Below are positions 48,491-57,731 of a stretch of 64,000 bases of DNA, piece after piece. The translations under genes were made by a program, and so were the position numbers. The notes under the pieces are model-generated. The model was not told the DNA's origin. It made no database searches and saw only the letters and a list, made by a program, of their open reading frames with translations. Source of the DNA: Candidatus Bathyarchaeota archaeon A05DMB-5 (GTDB lineage Archaea > Thermoproteota > Bathyarchaeia > Bathyarchaeales > Bathycorpusculaceae); the NCBI GenBank assembly GCA_019685655.1, contig JABFQP010000003.1, forward strand, positions 186,001-250,000. The letters are read 5' to 3'. Every line of letters begins with the position of its first letter. Position 1 is the stretch's first letter.

Positions 48491-51481
48491 CTATGATAGT
48501 AAAAGGTTCTGATATTCTGTATTCACTTTCTTGTATTTCTCTTGAATAATGTCACTGATTTTCCGCCAATCTTCAGCTATTTGCGGCCAAAACTGGCTAG
48601 TCATCACTTGCTTCGTTACATATTCTTTCATAGACTTTTCTCGTTTTATTGTCCTCTGACGCCAATTAATGCTGACAAGTCCTGCACGTCTTAAATGTTG
48701 AATGTTATGGCCTACTTGGTCTTGGTCAAGAGGATAGCTCACGCTTCTTGTTAAATCGGCTAACAAGGAATCGATTGAGATTTCGTCTTCAGGACGCAGA
48801 CAGATTATGGCCACCATATCTTGGACAAGTCTCGCAGTCTTGCTGAAGTAAAGTCCCCTGCGTCTTGTCGGAATCAGAACTTGCTCCAAGCGGTAGGCGT
48901 ATTTTTTATAGAACCACTTTTTGACAGCTTCAGTTAGCACTAAGTAAGCGCCAATCAACGCCGCTAAGACCAAGAAAAACGTGAACGGTGGCTGCACAAA
49001 ATGGAATAATTCGCCTAAGGGCGTGAATGGCAGTATTAATGCAAAGCCAACGATACTTAGGCTGCTTAAAAGTAAAAGTCTGCTTGGTTTGCTCTTGTAG
49101 AAAGGCGTCCTTCTCGTTCTTATAACAAATATAATAAAGGTTTGTGTACATAGGGACTCGAGAAACCATGCTGTTTGAAACAGCGGCTCGGTTGCGTTGA
49201 AAACAAGTAGCATTATAAAGAATGTTAGGAAGTCAAAGATAGAGCTTATTGGTCCTAAGAGTATCATGAATTTCCTTATGAAGGAGATATCCCATCGTTT
49301 GGGTTTTTCAACATACTCTGAATCTACATTGTCGGTTGTTATTGTGGATTGGGAGAAATCGTAAAGTAGATTGTTTAAAAGTATTTGTATTGGAAGCATG
49401 GGCAAGAATGGCAGAAACAAGGATGCTCCAGCGACACTGAACATGTTGCCGAAGTTCGAGCTGACACCCATCATGACGTATTTCATAGTGTTGCCGAAAG
49501 TTTTTCGTCCTTCTAAAACGCCTTCTTCCAGCACTCGCAAGCTCTTTTGCAACAATATGATGTCAGCGGATTCCTTGGCTACATCTACAGCATTGTCTAC
49601 AGATATGCCAATGTCTGCTGTCTTCATGGAAGGTGCATCGTTGATTCCGTCTCCTAAGAAGCCAACCACATGTCCATTGTTTTTCAGCGCGGTGATTATT
49701 CTGTCCTTTTGGGCTGGCGTCACTCTTGCAAAAACGTTTGCTTCTTCAACCACTCTCTGGAGGGCTTCATCATGCATCTGAGCAATCTCGTTTCCGAGAA
49801 CAACGCCTTTGATTTCAAAACCTAAGTGTTCACATGTCTTCCTCGTGACTAATTCATTGTCACCAGTGAGAATTTTTAGTTCCACTCCAGCCTTGCTTAA
49901 TAGTTGCAGAGATTCCCGCGCTGTTTCTTTAGGCGGGTCAAGAAACGCCACAAAACCCAAAAACACCATATCGCTCTCATCATTCACAGAGTATACGGGC
50001 TTCTCTTCCCTAAGTTTCTTGTAGGAAACTGCTAAGACTCTGAACCCTTCAGCACTCAAATCATAGTATTTCTGCTCAATTTTTCTGCGAAAATCATCTG
50101 TTAAATCGAAAATCATGTCTTTATGTTCACAGTATGAACATACTTTGACTATCTCCTCTGGGGCTCCTTTAGCAATAAAATATCGCTGTTTTTCATGCTC
50201 AACAACGACGGAAACTCGCCTTCTTATGAAATCGAATGGAACTTCATCGATTTTCTGGTAATCTTTCACGTCGATGTCTTTATATCCAAGTATAGCCTCA
50301 TCAAGTGGACTTATCAACCCTGTTTGGTGATAACTATTCAGAAATGAATACAACAGTACTTTTTCATCATCATTTCCTTCAATATCCACGTGCAGTACAA
50401 GCTTTATTTTGTTCTCCGTAAGCGTACCCGTCTTATCGGTACATAAAACATCCATACTTCCAAAATTCTCGATAGACGCGAGACGCTTTACGATAACGCC
50501 CTTCTTAGACATTGCAAGGGCTCCTTTGGAAAGGTTTACAGTAATAATCATCGGCAGAAGCTCAGGTGTCAAACCAACAGCCAGAGCTACAGCAAAAAGA
50601 AGGGACTCCAAAACGTCACGCTTGTAAAGGGCGTTTATGAAGAAAACAAACATCACCAGAAGAAAGGTGACTTGTATTACCAGAAAACCAAATCCCTTGA
50701 TTCCCCTTTCAAATTCTGTTTCAGGCTCTTTTTCTACAAGTCTCTTGGCGATTTTCCCATATTCCGTGAACCCCCCAGTTTTCAGCACTACAGCTGTGGC
50801 TGTTCCACTCACAACCGAAGTCCCCATAAAAAGACAGTTATTCCATTCAGTAGGTACTGTTCCCTTTGCCTTTGCGGGCATAGATGTTTTTTCTACCGGA
50901 AATGACTCTCCCGTTAACGCTGATTGATTCAGGAATAAGTCTTTTGCAGTGATGACTCGTGCATCTGCAGGTACAATGTCTCCAGCTGCAAGATATACGA
51001 TGTCGCCTGGAACAATTTCTGAAAGTTTCACTTCTTGTTTAGCGCCGTCTCTGAGAACTGTCGCGGTTGTGGTTACTTTTTCTTTAAGCATTTCTGCAGC
51101 TTTTTCTGCTTTGGATTCTTGATAAAAGTCAAGTATCACACTGACGAAAACAATAGAAAATATAATTGCAACGTTTATAATCTCTCCAAGAAAACCCGCA
51201 ATTACCCCTGCAATCAATAGTATAATTATCAAGGGGCTCCGGAAGTGAGAAAGAAAATTGACAATAGTTGTTCTCTTCTTTTTCATTGCAAATTCGTTGT
51301 AACCATATGTTCTTAGGCGTTCTTCCACTTCTTCGGAAGAGAGCCCAGACAAGGAAGTGTTTAAACGGGCAAGAAGCTCGTCAATCGGTAGACTTAGAAG
51401 TTCTTCGGTGCTTAGCAGAGCCCAGCTCGAAACCTTGCTTGCACTCAACCTCTCTATGTGTTTACTCTTCATCATCTCCAT
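48491..51481 (-). CDS. mgtA: Mg2+-type P-type ATPase with an extra C-terminal domain
   Basis: A protein of 996 residues. It carries the actuator TGES, phosphorylation site DKTGTLT, hinge GDGINDAPS and the membrane segment LLYDFSQ typical of MgtA/MgtB (P3B) ATPases. It imports Mg2+ using ATP. About 120 residues follow the last helix, with PEDEISIDSLLADL and HNIQHLRRAGLVSINW suggesting a winged helix-like fold. Normal MgtA proteins of about 900 residues lack this. The gene stands alone. Confidence 0.88.
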   Translation of the reverse strand: MEMMKSKHIERLSASKVSSWALLSTEELLSLPIDELLARLNTSLSGLSSEEVEERLRTYGYNEFAMKKKRTTIVNFLSHFRSPLIIILLIAGVIAGFLGEIINVAIIFSIVFVSVILDFYQESKAEKAAEMLKEKVTTTATVLRDGAKQEVKLSEIVPGDIVYLAAGDIVPADARVITAKDLFLNQSALTGESFPVEKTSMPAKAKGTVPTEWNNCLFMGTSVVSGTATAVVLKTGGFTEYGKIAKRLVEKEPETEFERGIKGFGFLVIQVTFLLVMFVFFINALYKRDVLESLLFAVALAVGLTPELLPMIITVNLSKGALAMSKKGVIVKRLASIENFGSMDVLCTDKTGTLTENKIKLVLHVDIEGNDDEKVLLYSFLNSYHQTGLISPLDEAILGYKDIDVKDYQKIDEVPFDFIRRRVSVVVEHEKQRYFIAKGAPEEIVKVCSYCEHKDMIFDLTDDFRRKIEQKYYDLSAEGFRVLAVSYKKLREEKPVYSVNDESDMVFLGFVAFLDPPKETARESLQLLSKAGVELKILTGDNELVTRKTCEHLGFEIKGVVLGNEIAQMHDEALQRVVEEANVFARVTPAQKDRIITALKNNGHVVGFLGDGINDAPSMKTADIGISVDNAVDVAKESADIILLQKSLRVLEEGVLEGRKTFGNTMKYVMMGVSSNFGNMFSVAGASLFLPFLPMLPIQILLNNLLYDFSQSTITTDNVDSEYVEKPKRWDISFIRKFMILLGPISSIFDFLTFFIMLLVFNATEPLFQTAWFLESLCTQTFIIFVIRTRRTPFYKSKPSRLLLLSSLSIVGFALILPFTPLGELFHFVQPPFTFFLVLAALIGAYLVLTEAVKKWFYKKYAYRLEQVLIPTRRRGLYFSKTARLVQDMVAIICLRPEDEISIDSLLADLTRSVSYPLDQDQVGHNIQHLRRAGLVSINWRQRTIKREKSMKEYVTKQVMTSQFWPQIAEDWRKISDIIQEKYKKVNTEYQNLLLS

Positions 51482-51680
51482 CGTCCATTCCTCTTAAATC
51501 ACTCTCGAGCTGAGCTGCAATACCGTTACAAACCCACACATTCTTAAAATTGTTTCCACAGTTTTTCATGCGACAAATTCGGCACAATCAACTTCTGATT
51601 AAAACGCAACGGAGAAAAAAGAATTTAAACATGCTTCAGAAAGTGGAAATGACCAAAAAGCTAACGGATTATGTAGAAAA

Positions 51681-52805
51681 TTAGGGTATTATTTCGCATC
51701 CGTTGTATTTCATGAATTCGAAGTCTTTTAGGCTTACTCTTCCACTTTCAATAAGACCTTTAATTCTTGGCAATTCATCAGTTATCGCGTCCACCAAATT
51801 CTTCACAGTACCACACACTAAACGATAAGCTTCACCATTCCACCTTTTCGTAACATTCGCATACAAACAACGACCACCACAGACCCCGTAAATCTCACAC
51901 TTTGTGCATGGTTCACCAACAAAAACCCGCGGCAACTTCAACGGTTCCGCACTGCTAATATGCCCTAAATAATAGTCTTTCATTCCCCACATCGTCGGAC
52001 AAGGAACAATAAACCCATCAGTTTGAACAGCATAGTTAATCCATCCTCCACCACAACGCAGCAAACTCTCCTTCTCATCGAACAAAAACGAATTTGCCAC
52101 GCCCAAAAAAGGATAAAGCCGCAAAACACACCCAGTCTTCTCTATGTAATCAACCCAAAACTTAACAAGCCTGCGAATCCCAGGATTATAGCTTTCCTCG
52201 CTCCATTTCTGGAAGCTTCTCCGTGCAAAATCGCTGCTCCAAAAACCCGCGTTCAATTGCCAATGCACAGAAGAAAACGAAAACTCCGCATTATCCACAA
52301 GCCACGTGACTTGCTTATAAATGTCCGTCTGCTCCATAACAGTCATACGCGCAATCAACTCGCCAGCAAAACCATTCTGCCTAATCAACCGTAAATTTTC
52401 AACAACCTTCCTAAAAACGCCCTTTCCCCTGTAAAAATCCGTTAAAGCCTCATCACCATCTACCGAAACAAGAATAGTGTGAAAACGATTAAAATAAGAA
52501 GACTCTAACTTATCTAAAAGCAAACCGTTCGTCTGAACCATAAAATGCTTAGCCTTCACACAGTCCATTATTTGTTTAATCCCATCAACACAAAGCAACG
52601 GTTCCCCACCATAAAAAGTCAAAACGCAATCTGGGTCTTTCTCGCAAAAACTCTTCAAAACATCCACGCTATAACTCATCTTTTTAGGCAAGCAATAGTC
52701 AACCTCAAACCCAGAAAAATCATCAGCAACATCCTCAACCGCCTCGCCAAAACAGTACCTACACTCAAGATTACACTCATTCGTCAATATCACATGAAAG
52801 AACGT
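51681..52805 (-). CDS. Radical SAM/SPASM peptide-modifying enzyme, ACG start
   Basis: A protein of 374 residues. The radical SAM motif CNLECRYC lies near residue 12, followed by FYGGEPLL. The C-terminal SPASM region has cysteines in LRCGGG, PCPTMW, CTKCEIYGVCGGRC and VCGTV for auxiliary clusters. It resembles the AF_1577-like group of putative peptide maturases. GGAGG followed by seven bases leads to ACG at 52803-52805, which would give the expected start (M)FFHVILTNEC. The first regular start is GTG at 52793. It follows the MFS gene by 15 bases. Confidence 0.82.
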   Translation of the reverse strand, partial: TFFHVILTNECNLECRYCFGEAVEDVADDFSGFEVDYCLPKKMSYSVDVLKSFCEKDPDCVLTFYGGEPLLCVDGIKQIMDCVKAKHFMVQTNGLLLDKLESSYFNRFHTILVSVDGDEALTDFYRGKGVFRKVVENLRLIRQNGFAGELIARMTVMEQTDIYKQVTWLVDNAEFSFSSVHWQLNAGFWSSDFARRSFQKWSEESYNPGIRRLVKFWVDYIEKTGCVLRLYPFLGVANSFLFDEKESLLRCGGGWINYAVQTDGFIVPCPTMWGMKDYYLGHISSAEPLKLPRVFVGEPCTKCEIYGVCGGRCLYANVTKRWNGEAYRLVCGTVKNLVDAITDELPRIKGLIESGRVSLKDFEFMKYNGCEIIP

Positions 52806-52820
52806 AGGCTTTCCTCCAAC

Positions 52821-54053
52821 CTAACCATACTTTTCCTTAATCTTCTTTGCCTTCTCAACGTACTCCTTAAGCTCTCTCTCTTTAATCTTCTTTTCAGGCA
52901 AAGTCTCAGGAGCATACATCAAGGGAATAACTGCCAAAAAAAGAAAGAAACTTGCAAAAGAAAAAGCTACGGTCTGAGGAATATCATTAGCATAAGGACC
53001 AATTAATATAGAAACGAAATTCGCAAGAAGAAAAGGAAGCCCACCCAATGCATAAAACTTCTCCTTCTCATAACCTTCACCAAGGTCTCCCCAAATAGCC
53101 ATAAAGAACACGGAAAAAAATAGCCCCCACGTTATGCCATCAAGAGCCATAAACAAATACAGAGTAGCTGGCGAAGAAGAAAAAACACTCAATGTTGCAT
53201 ATTCAATACCAAGCATAACAAAACCTGTAATAACTACACGCTTTCTTCCCGCAACATCCGCAACAATTCCGCCTATAATCGCAAAAATACCTGCAAAAGC
53301 ATACTCCGCAAATCCCGCAAATGTAAAAGATTCCGTACCAAACATCCTCTCCAAAATCGGCACCTCTGCAAAATTTATGAGAGAAAACATGACCCATGGA
53401 AATAAATACAATAGTACATCTCTTTTGCGAACAAGTTCTAGATAGTTTGGAGATTTTTGCACACTAAACTTTTCATGATGTCTAGTTAGAAACATAAAAG
53501 TAAAACCTCCAAAAACTCGCCACATTGTTAGCGCGATGATTGCTTCCCATCTTCCAAGCGCATTAACTAAAAAGAGTAAAAATAAAACAATAAATCCGAC
53601 ACCGCACCATATAATTCCTCCTACGAAACCACGATTTTCAATACATGTCGAATCAGCAAAAAAGCTTAAACAAGAAGGCAAGCCTATTCCAATTGAGATA
53701 CCCAAAAAAAGAGCAAATAAAACATTGACCAACATACCATTACTAGAAACTGTAATCAAAAGTGATGTTGTAACTGCCCCCATAAACAACCACAAATATA
53801 GAAATTTGACACGAGCTCGTGGAAAAAATTTCGAACCCAATATTGCTGATGCTGCAACGCCTAAAAAGTACATGGCGAACAAGCTCAATTTTTCTGTTTC
53901 AATCAGCTCCAGTCCATTCAAAATTGTGCTGAAAACCACATAGGTTATTAGATACCAAACAAAAGTATTGAGCACCAAATGGATCGATGGCGCAGCCTCT
54001 CTCCACGCAGTTTTCTCTCTAATAGTGCTTATTGAAACCATGGCACAACTCAC
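52821..54053 (-). CDS. MFS transporter
   Basis: A protein of 410 residues with 11-12 predicted helices. The loop DVAGRKRVVITG between two helices matches the MFS motif A region. It is likely an exporter or multidrug-type carrier of unknown substrate. It is the first gene of a two-gene operon with the radical SAM enzyme, so it may export the modified product. A tiny basic ORF runs divergently from 54168. Confidence 0.8.
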   Translation of the reverse strand: MSCAMVSISTIREKTAWREAAPSIHLVLNTFVWYLITYVVFSTILNGLELIETEKLSLFAMYFLGVAASAILGSKFFPRARVKFLYLWLFMGAVTTSLLITVSSNGMLVNVLFALFLGISIGIGLPSCLSFFADSTCIENRGFVGGIIWCGVGFIVLFLLFLVNALGRWEAIIALTMWRVFGGFTFMFLTRHHEKFSVQKSPNYLELVRKRDVLLYLFPWVMFSLINFAEVPILERMFGTESFTFAGFAEYAFAGIFAIIGGIVADVAGRKRVVITGFVMLGIEYATLSVFSSSPATLYLFMALDGITWGLFFSVFFMAIWGDLGEGYEKEKFYALGGLPFLLANFVSILIGPYANDIPQTVAFSFASFFLFLAVIPLMYAPETLPEKKIKERELKEYVEKAKKIKEKYG

Positions 54054-54167
54054 TTTAAAATGTGGTTTTTGAAGATAAAACTCTTCTTAATCACCATTCT
54101 GTATTCTTGTTCAACAACAACCCTTAATAAGTAGATGTGTTCTACAATAATACTTGAGGGGAATAAG

Positions 54168-54230
54168 ATGAAGAAGGCAACAGTTAAAAGAGCAAAAAAG
54201 AGAGATGTCCCTGTTCGAATACTTGGATGA
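54168..54230 (+). CDS. Candidate 20-residue basic peptide
   Basis: The ORF encodes MKKATVKRAKKRDVPVRILG, with GAGGGG seven bases before ATG and TTAATAA about 40 bases upstream as TATA. Nine of 20 residues are basic. It is divergent from the MFS-radical SAM pair, so it could be a precursor peptide, but it has no cysteine and no known leader pattern. It may also be non-coding. Confidence 0.3.
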   Translation: MKKATVKRAKKRDVPVRILG

Positions 54231-54233
54231 AGA

Positions 54234-55220
54234 TCACAAATCTTCAAGCATAAAAGATAAAAAAGTCTGAAGCTGACTTCTTAGTTTTGGATTAGGTAAA
54301 CAATTAGCAAATTTTGACCCTTCTTCGATTAAAGCCTGCATTTTCTCTTTAAGCTTCATAACAGGCAAAGCGTCAAGCGCACAATCAACTAGTTCATCAA
54401 CATCATCTTGAGTTATCTTGGATTTTGAAATAATCGCACTAACCTTTCCCTTTGCCTCTAGATCTCGCATCGCAAATAAGAGCGGCAAAGGCAAGTCCTG
54501 AACAAGAACTCGTTGGCGAAGCTCATCGAGTTCAAAAACATCTATAAACTCTTCCCGAAGCAAAACTAATATTCCGACAATTCTTCCCAACTTTGCTAAT
54601 AACTCAACTTCCGCATCCTTTCCACCGCCAAACAAAGCCCCAAAATGCATGTCCAACTCAATTCCCGCAGCCTTCATTCGGATAACCTTCACGTAATCAT
54701 CTGGAGCAACCTTTTTCCTTTCTTTTAAACCAACTTCAATAGCATGCCCGTTGCCAACTTCAAACATTAATCTCTTGAGAGTTTCAAGCGCTTCTTTTCC
54801 GTTCTCTTTTGGCAATACCATCGCTGAATCGACAAAAAGTTTGAAACCCTCTATCAAGAACGCGTTGCCAAGAAGAAGAGCAATTTCAGCGCCAAACTTT
54901 CCATAAACAGTTGGTATCTTATGCTTAGTTTTTGATTTGTCTATTATGTCGTCGTGTATGTCAAACGCTGCAGCCATCATAGCTATTGCCGCTTGCGCCG
55001 ACACAGCATCATCAACGTTGCCGCCCACTGCTTCACATGCCATCGAGAACAAGCCTGGATGCGTAAAATCGTTCCAGTGTGTAATGTAATGTTCAAGTGC
55101 TTTGCGTAGTATTGGATGGTTCATTCTCTCTGCTTGCATTTTCTGTTTTGCAAATTCAAGTCCTTTCTTACTTCGTTCCTTTAAATCGGCAACTATAATT
55201 TTGCCTAATTTCTTTACCAT
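54234..55220 (-). CDS. Prenyl diphosphate synthase family protein with altered second motif
   Basis: A protein of 328 residues. The first aspartate-rich motif is good (DDIID near residue 92, with KHKIPTVYG after it). The second, normally DDxxD, reads REEFID, and the usual lysine pattern after it is also changed. The family chains isoprene units for archaeal lipids and quinones. This copy may be inactive, specialised, or a subunit of a mixed enzyme. No other isoprenoid gene is near. Confidence 0.75.
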   Translation of the reverse strand: MVKKLGKIIVADLKERSKKGLEFAKQKMQAERMNHPILRKALEHYITHWNDFTHPGLFSMACEAVGGNVDDAVSAQAAIAMMAAAFDIHDDIIDKSKTKHKIPTVYGKFGAEIALLLGNAFLIEGFKLFVDSAMVLPKENGKEALETLKRLMFEVGNGHAIEVGLKERKKVAPDDYVKVIRMKAAGIELDMHFGALFGGGKDAEVELLAKLGRIVGILVLLREEFIDVFELDELRQRVLVQDLPLPLLFAMRDLEAKGKVSAIISKSKITQDDVDELVDCALDALPVMKLKEKMQALIEEGSKFANCLPNPKLRSQLQTFLSFMLEDL

Positions 55221-55294
55221 GCTCTATTCTTATCTGCCTAGTTGTTTAAAAGATTTGATTAGGATTAGAATGCGGTAATTCGTCGCTTCATGTT

Positions 55295-55609
55295 TTATCC
55301 GGATATTTGCTCTTTCAATACGTCATTATACGCTTCTACGTATCTTCTTCCGTTTTTAGCTATTGCGTAGACTTTTCTTGTTCTTCCTCCCTGTTGCTGT
55401 TTTTGGCTTGTTAGGAAACCTTTTTGTTCTAAAGTGTTAAGGAGGGGGTATAATGCGCCGTGTCTGAGTTTTATGCCGAATTCAGCTTCCATTTGCTTTT
55501 TTATTCTGTAACCCCACATTGGTTCTCTATCTATTAGTTTGAGTATTTGGATGTCGAGCAGGTTTTTGGTTATGCGTTGAACAATTTCTTTTCTGAAGTC
55601 TTCGGTCAA
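55295..55609 (-). CDS. PadR-family regulator (first of a divergent pair)
   Basis: A protein of 104 residues with the PadR winged helix (LKLIDREPMWGYRIKKQM, RHGALYPLLNTLEQKGFL) and almost no extra C-terminus. It is divergent from another PadR at 55832. GTCCTA-TT-TAGGAC lies just upstream (55629-55642). The prenyl synthase gene is 75 bases downstream and could be in the same unit. Confidence 0.82.
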   Translation of the reverse strand: MTEDFRKEIVQRITKNLLDIQILKLIDREPMWGYRIKKQMEAEFGIKLRHGALYPLLNTLEQKGFLTSQKQQQGGRTRKVYAIAKNGRRYVEAYNDVLKEQISG

Positions 55610-55628
55610 TTTTTCACTCTCTGAGAGT

Positions 55629-55642
55629 GTCCTATTTAGGAC
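55629..55642. promoter_or_regulatory. Palindrome GTCCTA-TT-TAGGAC
   Basis: Perfect 6-bp arms, 20 bases upstream of the (-) PadR start. The half-site GTCCTA recurs in the inverted repeat before the other PadR gene. Confidence 0.55.
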
Positions 55643-55771
55643 TTGTTCATGTTTTGGCTTATTTAGGTTATGTAAGAAACGGAATAGTTCAATATGCCAT
55701 TGTTATGCTTTGATATGCTTGCTATAAGCATGAACCTTTATATTTTCGTTTAGGCACTATAAAGACTTGAG

Positions 55772-55793
55772 ATATGTCCTAAAAGAGACATAT
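55772..55793. promoter_or_regulatory. Inverted repeat ATATGTC-N8-GACATAT
   Basis: Perfect 7-bp arms around CTAAAAGA, placed between the TATA box ACTATAAAG (55757-55765) and the ATG at 55832. This is where a repressor would block transcription. Confidence 0.6.
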
Positions 55794-55831
55794 TGTATCC
55801 GCGTCGAACACAAATACAAGAGGAAGGAAAA

Positions 55832-56248
55832 ATGGTAAACAACTCACGAGAAGTCCAAACCAAATTAATGAAAGGACTCCTAGACCTAATAGTACTACAA
55901 TTCCTAAGCTCACAACCCATGCACGGCTACCAAATAATCACAAAAATCCGCAGAACCTTCGGCGTATACTTCGGACCAAGCACAATTTACCCCCTACTAG
56001 GAACATTAGAAAAGAAAGGATACGTAAAAAGCGAATGGAACATGGACAACGAAAGACCAAGAAAAGTGTATAAGCTAACCACAGAAGGACAAAACCTACT
56101 GAACTTCACAGAAGACTCACTTAACTTCATATGCAGAAAAATCGGAACACCAGGACTGCCAAAAGGCGACCTCAGCGAAGAGAACATCATCCAACCAGCA
56201 CTGCGCCCATTCCTAAAGAAAATCGAACACTCAAAATCACTAATTTAA
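55832..56248 (+). CDS. PadR-family regulator (second of a divergent pair)
   Basis: A protein of 138 residues. The PadR winged helix spans about 12-95 (LQFLSSQPMHGYQIITKI, GPSTIYPLLGTLEKKGYV), with a 40-residue tail. ATG at 55832 has GAGGAAGGA upstream, better than TTG at 55793. Inverted repeats in the shared gap suggest mutual or self-control. The following gene, on the same strand, is MTA/SAH deaminase after 122 bases. Confidence 0.82.
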   Translation: MVNNSREVQTKLMKGLLDLIVLQFLSSQPMHGYQIITKIRRTFGVYFGPSTIYPLLGTLEKKGYVKSEWNMDNERPRKVYKLTTEGQNLLNFTEDSLNFICRKIGTPGLPKGDLSEENIIQPALRPFLKKIEHSKSLI

Positions 56249-56370
56249 CAATCACCACCGCCAACACTCTTAATTTTCACAACAAGAAAAACAAATAGCA
56301 TACGCCTTCTTCGGTCAAGTTTTCGTAGCCTTTTTATCGTTTCCTTCCCTATCTCAATTAAGGATGCAAT

Positions 56371-57675
56371 TTGGAAAAAGCAGACATTCTAATCCGCGAT
56401 TGCACCATTCTTCCAATGAACAAGAAAGAAATAATAGAAAACGGTACCCTAGCCATAAAAAATGGAAAAATAACTTTTGTAGGCAAATCTGCAGCAGCAA
56501 CCAGCATAAAAGCGGAAAAAGAAATAGACGCGAAAGAAAAAGTTGCCATACCTGGACTAATTAACTGCCACACACACTTGCCGATGACACTTTTTCGCGG
56601 AATAGCTGAAGACCAACCACTCGACGTTTGGCTGAAAGAAACCATTTGGCCTTTAGAAGCTAAACTCAAACCAAACGATGTCTACGCTGGAGCTCTTCTC
56701 GGCTGCTTAGAAATGATTAAGAATGGAACGACATGTTTCGCAGACATGTACTTTTACGAGGACATGGTTGCAAAAGCTGTGGAAAAAAGTGGGCTGAGAG
56801 GCGTTTTAGCGCAAGGCATAATTGAATCTGGACATAAGCTTCTGGGCGCAATAACGCTTAGAAAAAGCATAAGTTTCGCTAAGAAATTTCATGGATACGC
56901 CAATGGCCGCGTTAGAACAATGTTAGGTCCCCACGCAGCTTACAGTTGCAGCTTAAATTTGTTAAAAAAGATTAAGAAAAAATCTGCAGAATTGAACATA
57001 GGCGTGCAAATACACCTAGCTGAGTCGAAGGCAATGTTTAAGGAGTTTGAGAAGAAGCACGGACTCAGCGAAGTTGAGTTTCTAGACAAAATTGGCTTTT
57101 TGAATGAGAAAGTTTTGGCTGCGCATTGCATAGATTTGTCAGAAAAAGACATGCATATTCTTTCTGAGCGTGGTGTCAATGTGGTTCATGCTCCTGTAGC
57201 TAACATGAAACTTGGAGAAGGCGCGGCAAAGGTGAAGGACTTAATGGATTTAGGCGTGAACGTGTGCTTAGGAACTGACGGACCAGCAAGCAATAACACT
57301 CTTGACATGTTCGAAAGCATGAAAACTGCGGCCTTGCTTCAGAAGCACACTTACAGAGACCCTGCAGTGTTGCCAGCCTACGAAGTTTTGAAAATGGCAA
57401 CAATAAATGGCACCAAAGCCTTAGGACTTACGAAAGAAGTAGGCTCTATCGAAGTTGACAAGAAGGCAGATTTGATTCTGGTCGACCTTTCAAAACCTCA
57501 CCTTAAACCCTTACATAACATTCACGCAAGTCTCGTTTACGCTGCACATGGAAGCGACGCAGACACGGTTATTGTTGACGGAAAAATTTTGATGGAAAAT
57601 CGACAAGTAAAAACTCTCGACGAACATGCCGTGATAGAAAATGCTCAAAAGATAGCTTTGGATTTAGTTTCATGA
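56371..57675 (+). CDS. mtaD: MTA/SAH deaminase family amidohydrolase
   Basis: A protein of 434 residues. Metal ligands are in NCHTHLP near residue 66, HLAES near 216, AHCIDL near 251 and TDGPASNN near 305, the MtaD/ATZ-like set. Such enzymes deaminate 5'-methylthioadenosine and S-adenosylhomocysteine, clearing the by-products of SAM use. The start is TTG with GGATG upstream. An ABC exporter begins 56 bases after its stop. Confidence 0.88.
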   Translation: MEKADILIRDCTILPMNKKEIIENGTLAIKNGKITFVGKSAAATSIKAEKEIDAKEKVAIPGLINCHTHLPMTLFRGIAEDQPLDVWLKETIWPLEAKLKPNDVYAGALLGCLEMIKNGTTCFADMYFYEDMVAKAVEKSGLRGVLAQGIIESGHKLLGAITLRKSISFAKKFHGYANGRVRTMLGPHAAYSCSLNLLKKIKKKSAELNIGVQIHLAESKAMFKEFEKKHGLSEVEFLDKIGFLNEKVLAAHCIDLSEKDMHILSERGVNVVHAPVANMKLGEGAAKVKDLMDLGVNVCLGTDGPASNNTLDMFESMKTAALLQKHTYRDPAVLPAYEVLKMATINGTKALGLTKEVGSIEVDKKADLILVDLSKPHLKPLHNIHASLVYAAHGSDADTVIVDGKILMENRQVKTLDEHAVIENAQKIALDLVS

Positions 57676-57731
57676 TAACTCTTATCTAAAAGTATCGTTT
57701 ATTGTATCTGCTTCGGAGCATGACGTGAAGA

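Noticed and set aside
49371-51513. Several 60-136 residue (+) ORFs opposite the Mg2+ ATPase gene
   Set aside because: They are antisense frames of a clearly conserved P-type ATPase and show no own motifs or ribosome sites.
51681-54230. Cysteine-rich precursor peptide expected beside the radical SAM enzyme
   Set aside because: No short ORF with repeated Cys pairs was found within a few hundred bases on either strand.
54050-54247. 65-residue (-) ORF before the MFS gene
   Set aside because: It overlaps the MFS promoter region and the end of the prenyl synthase gene and has no family match or ribosome site.
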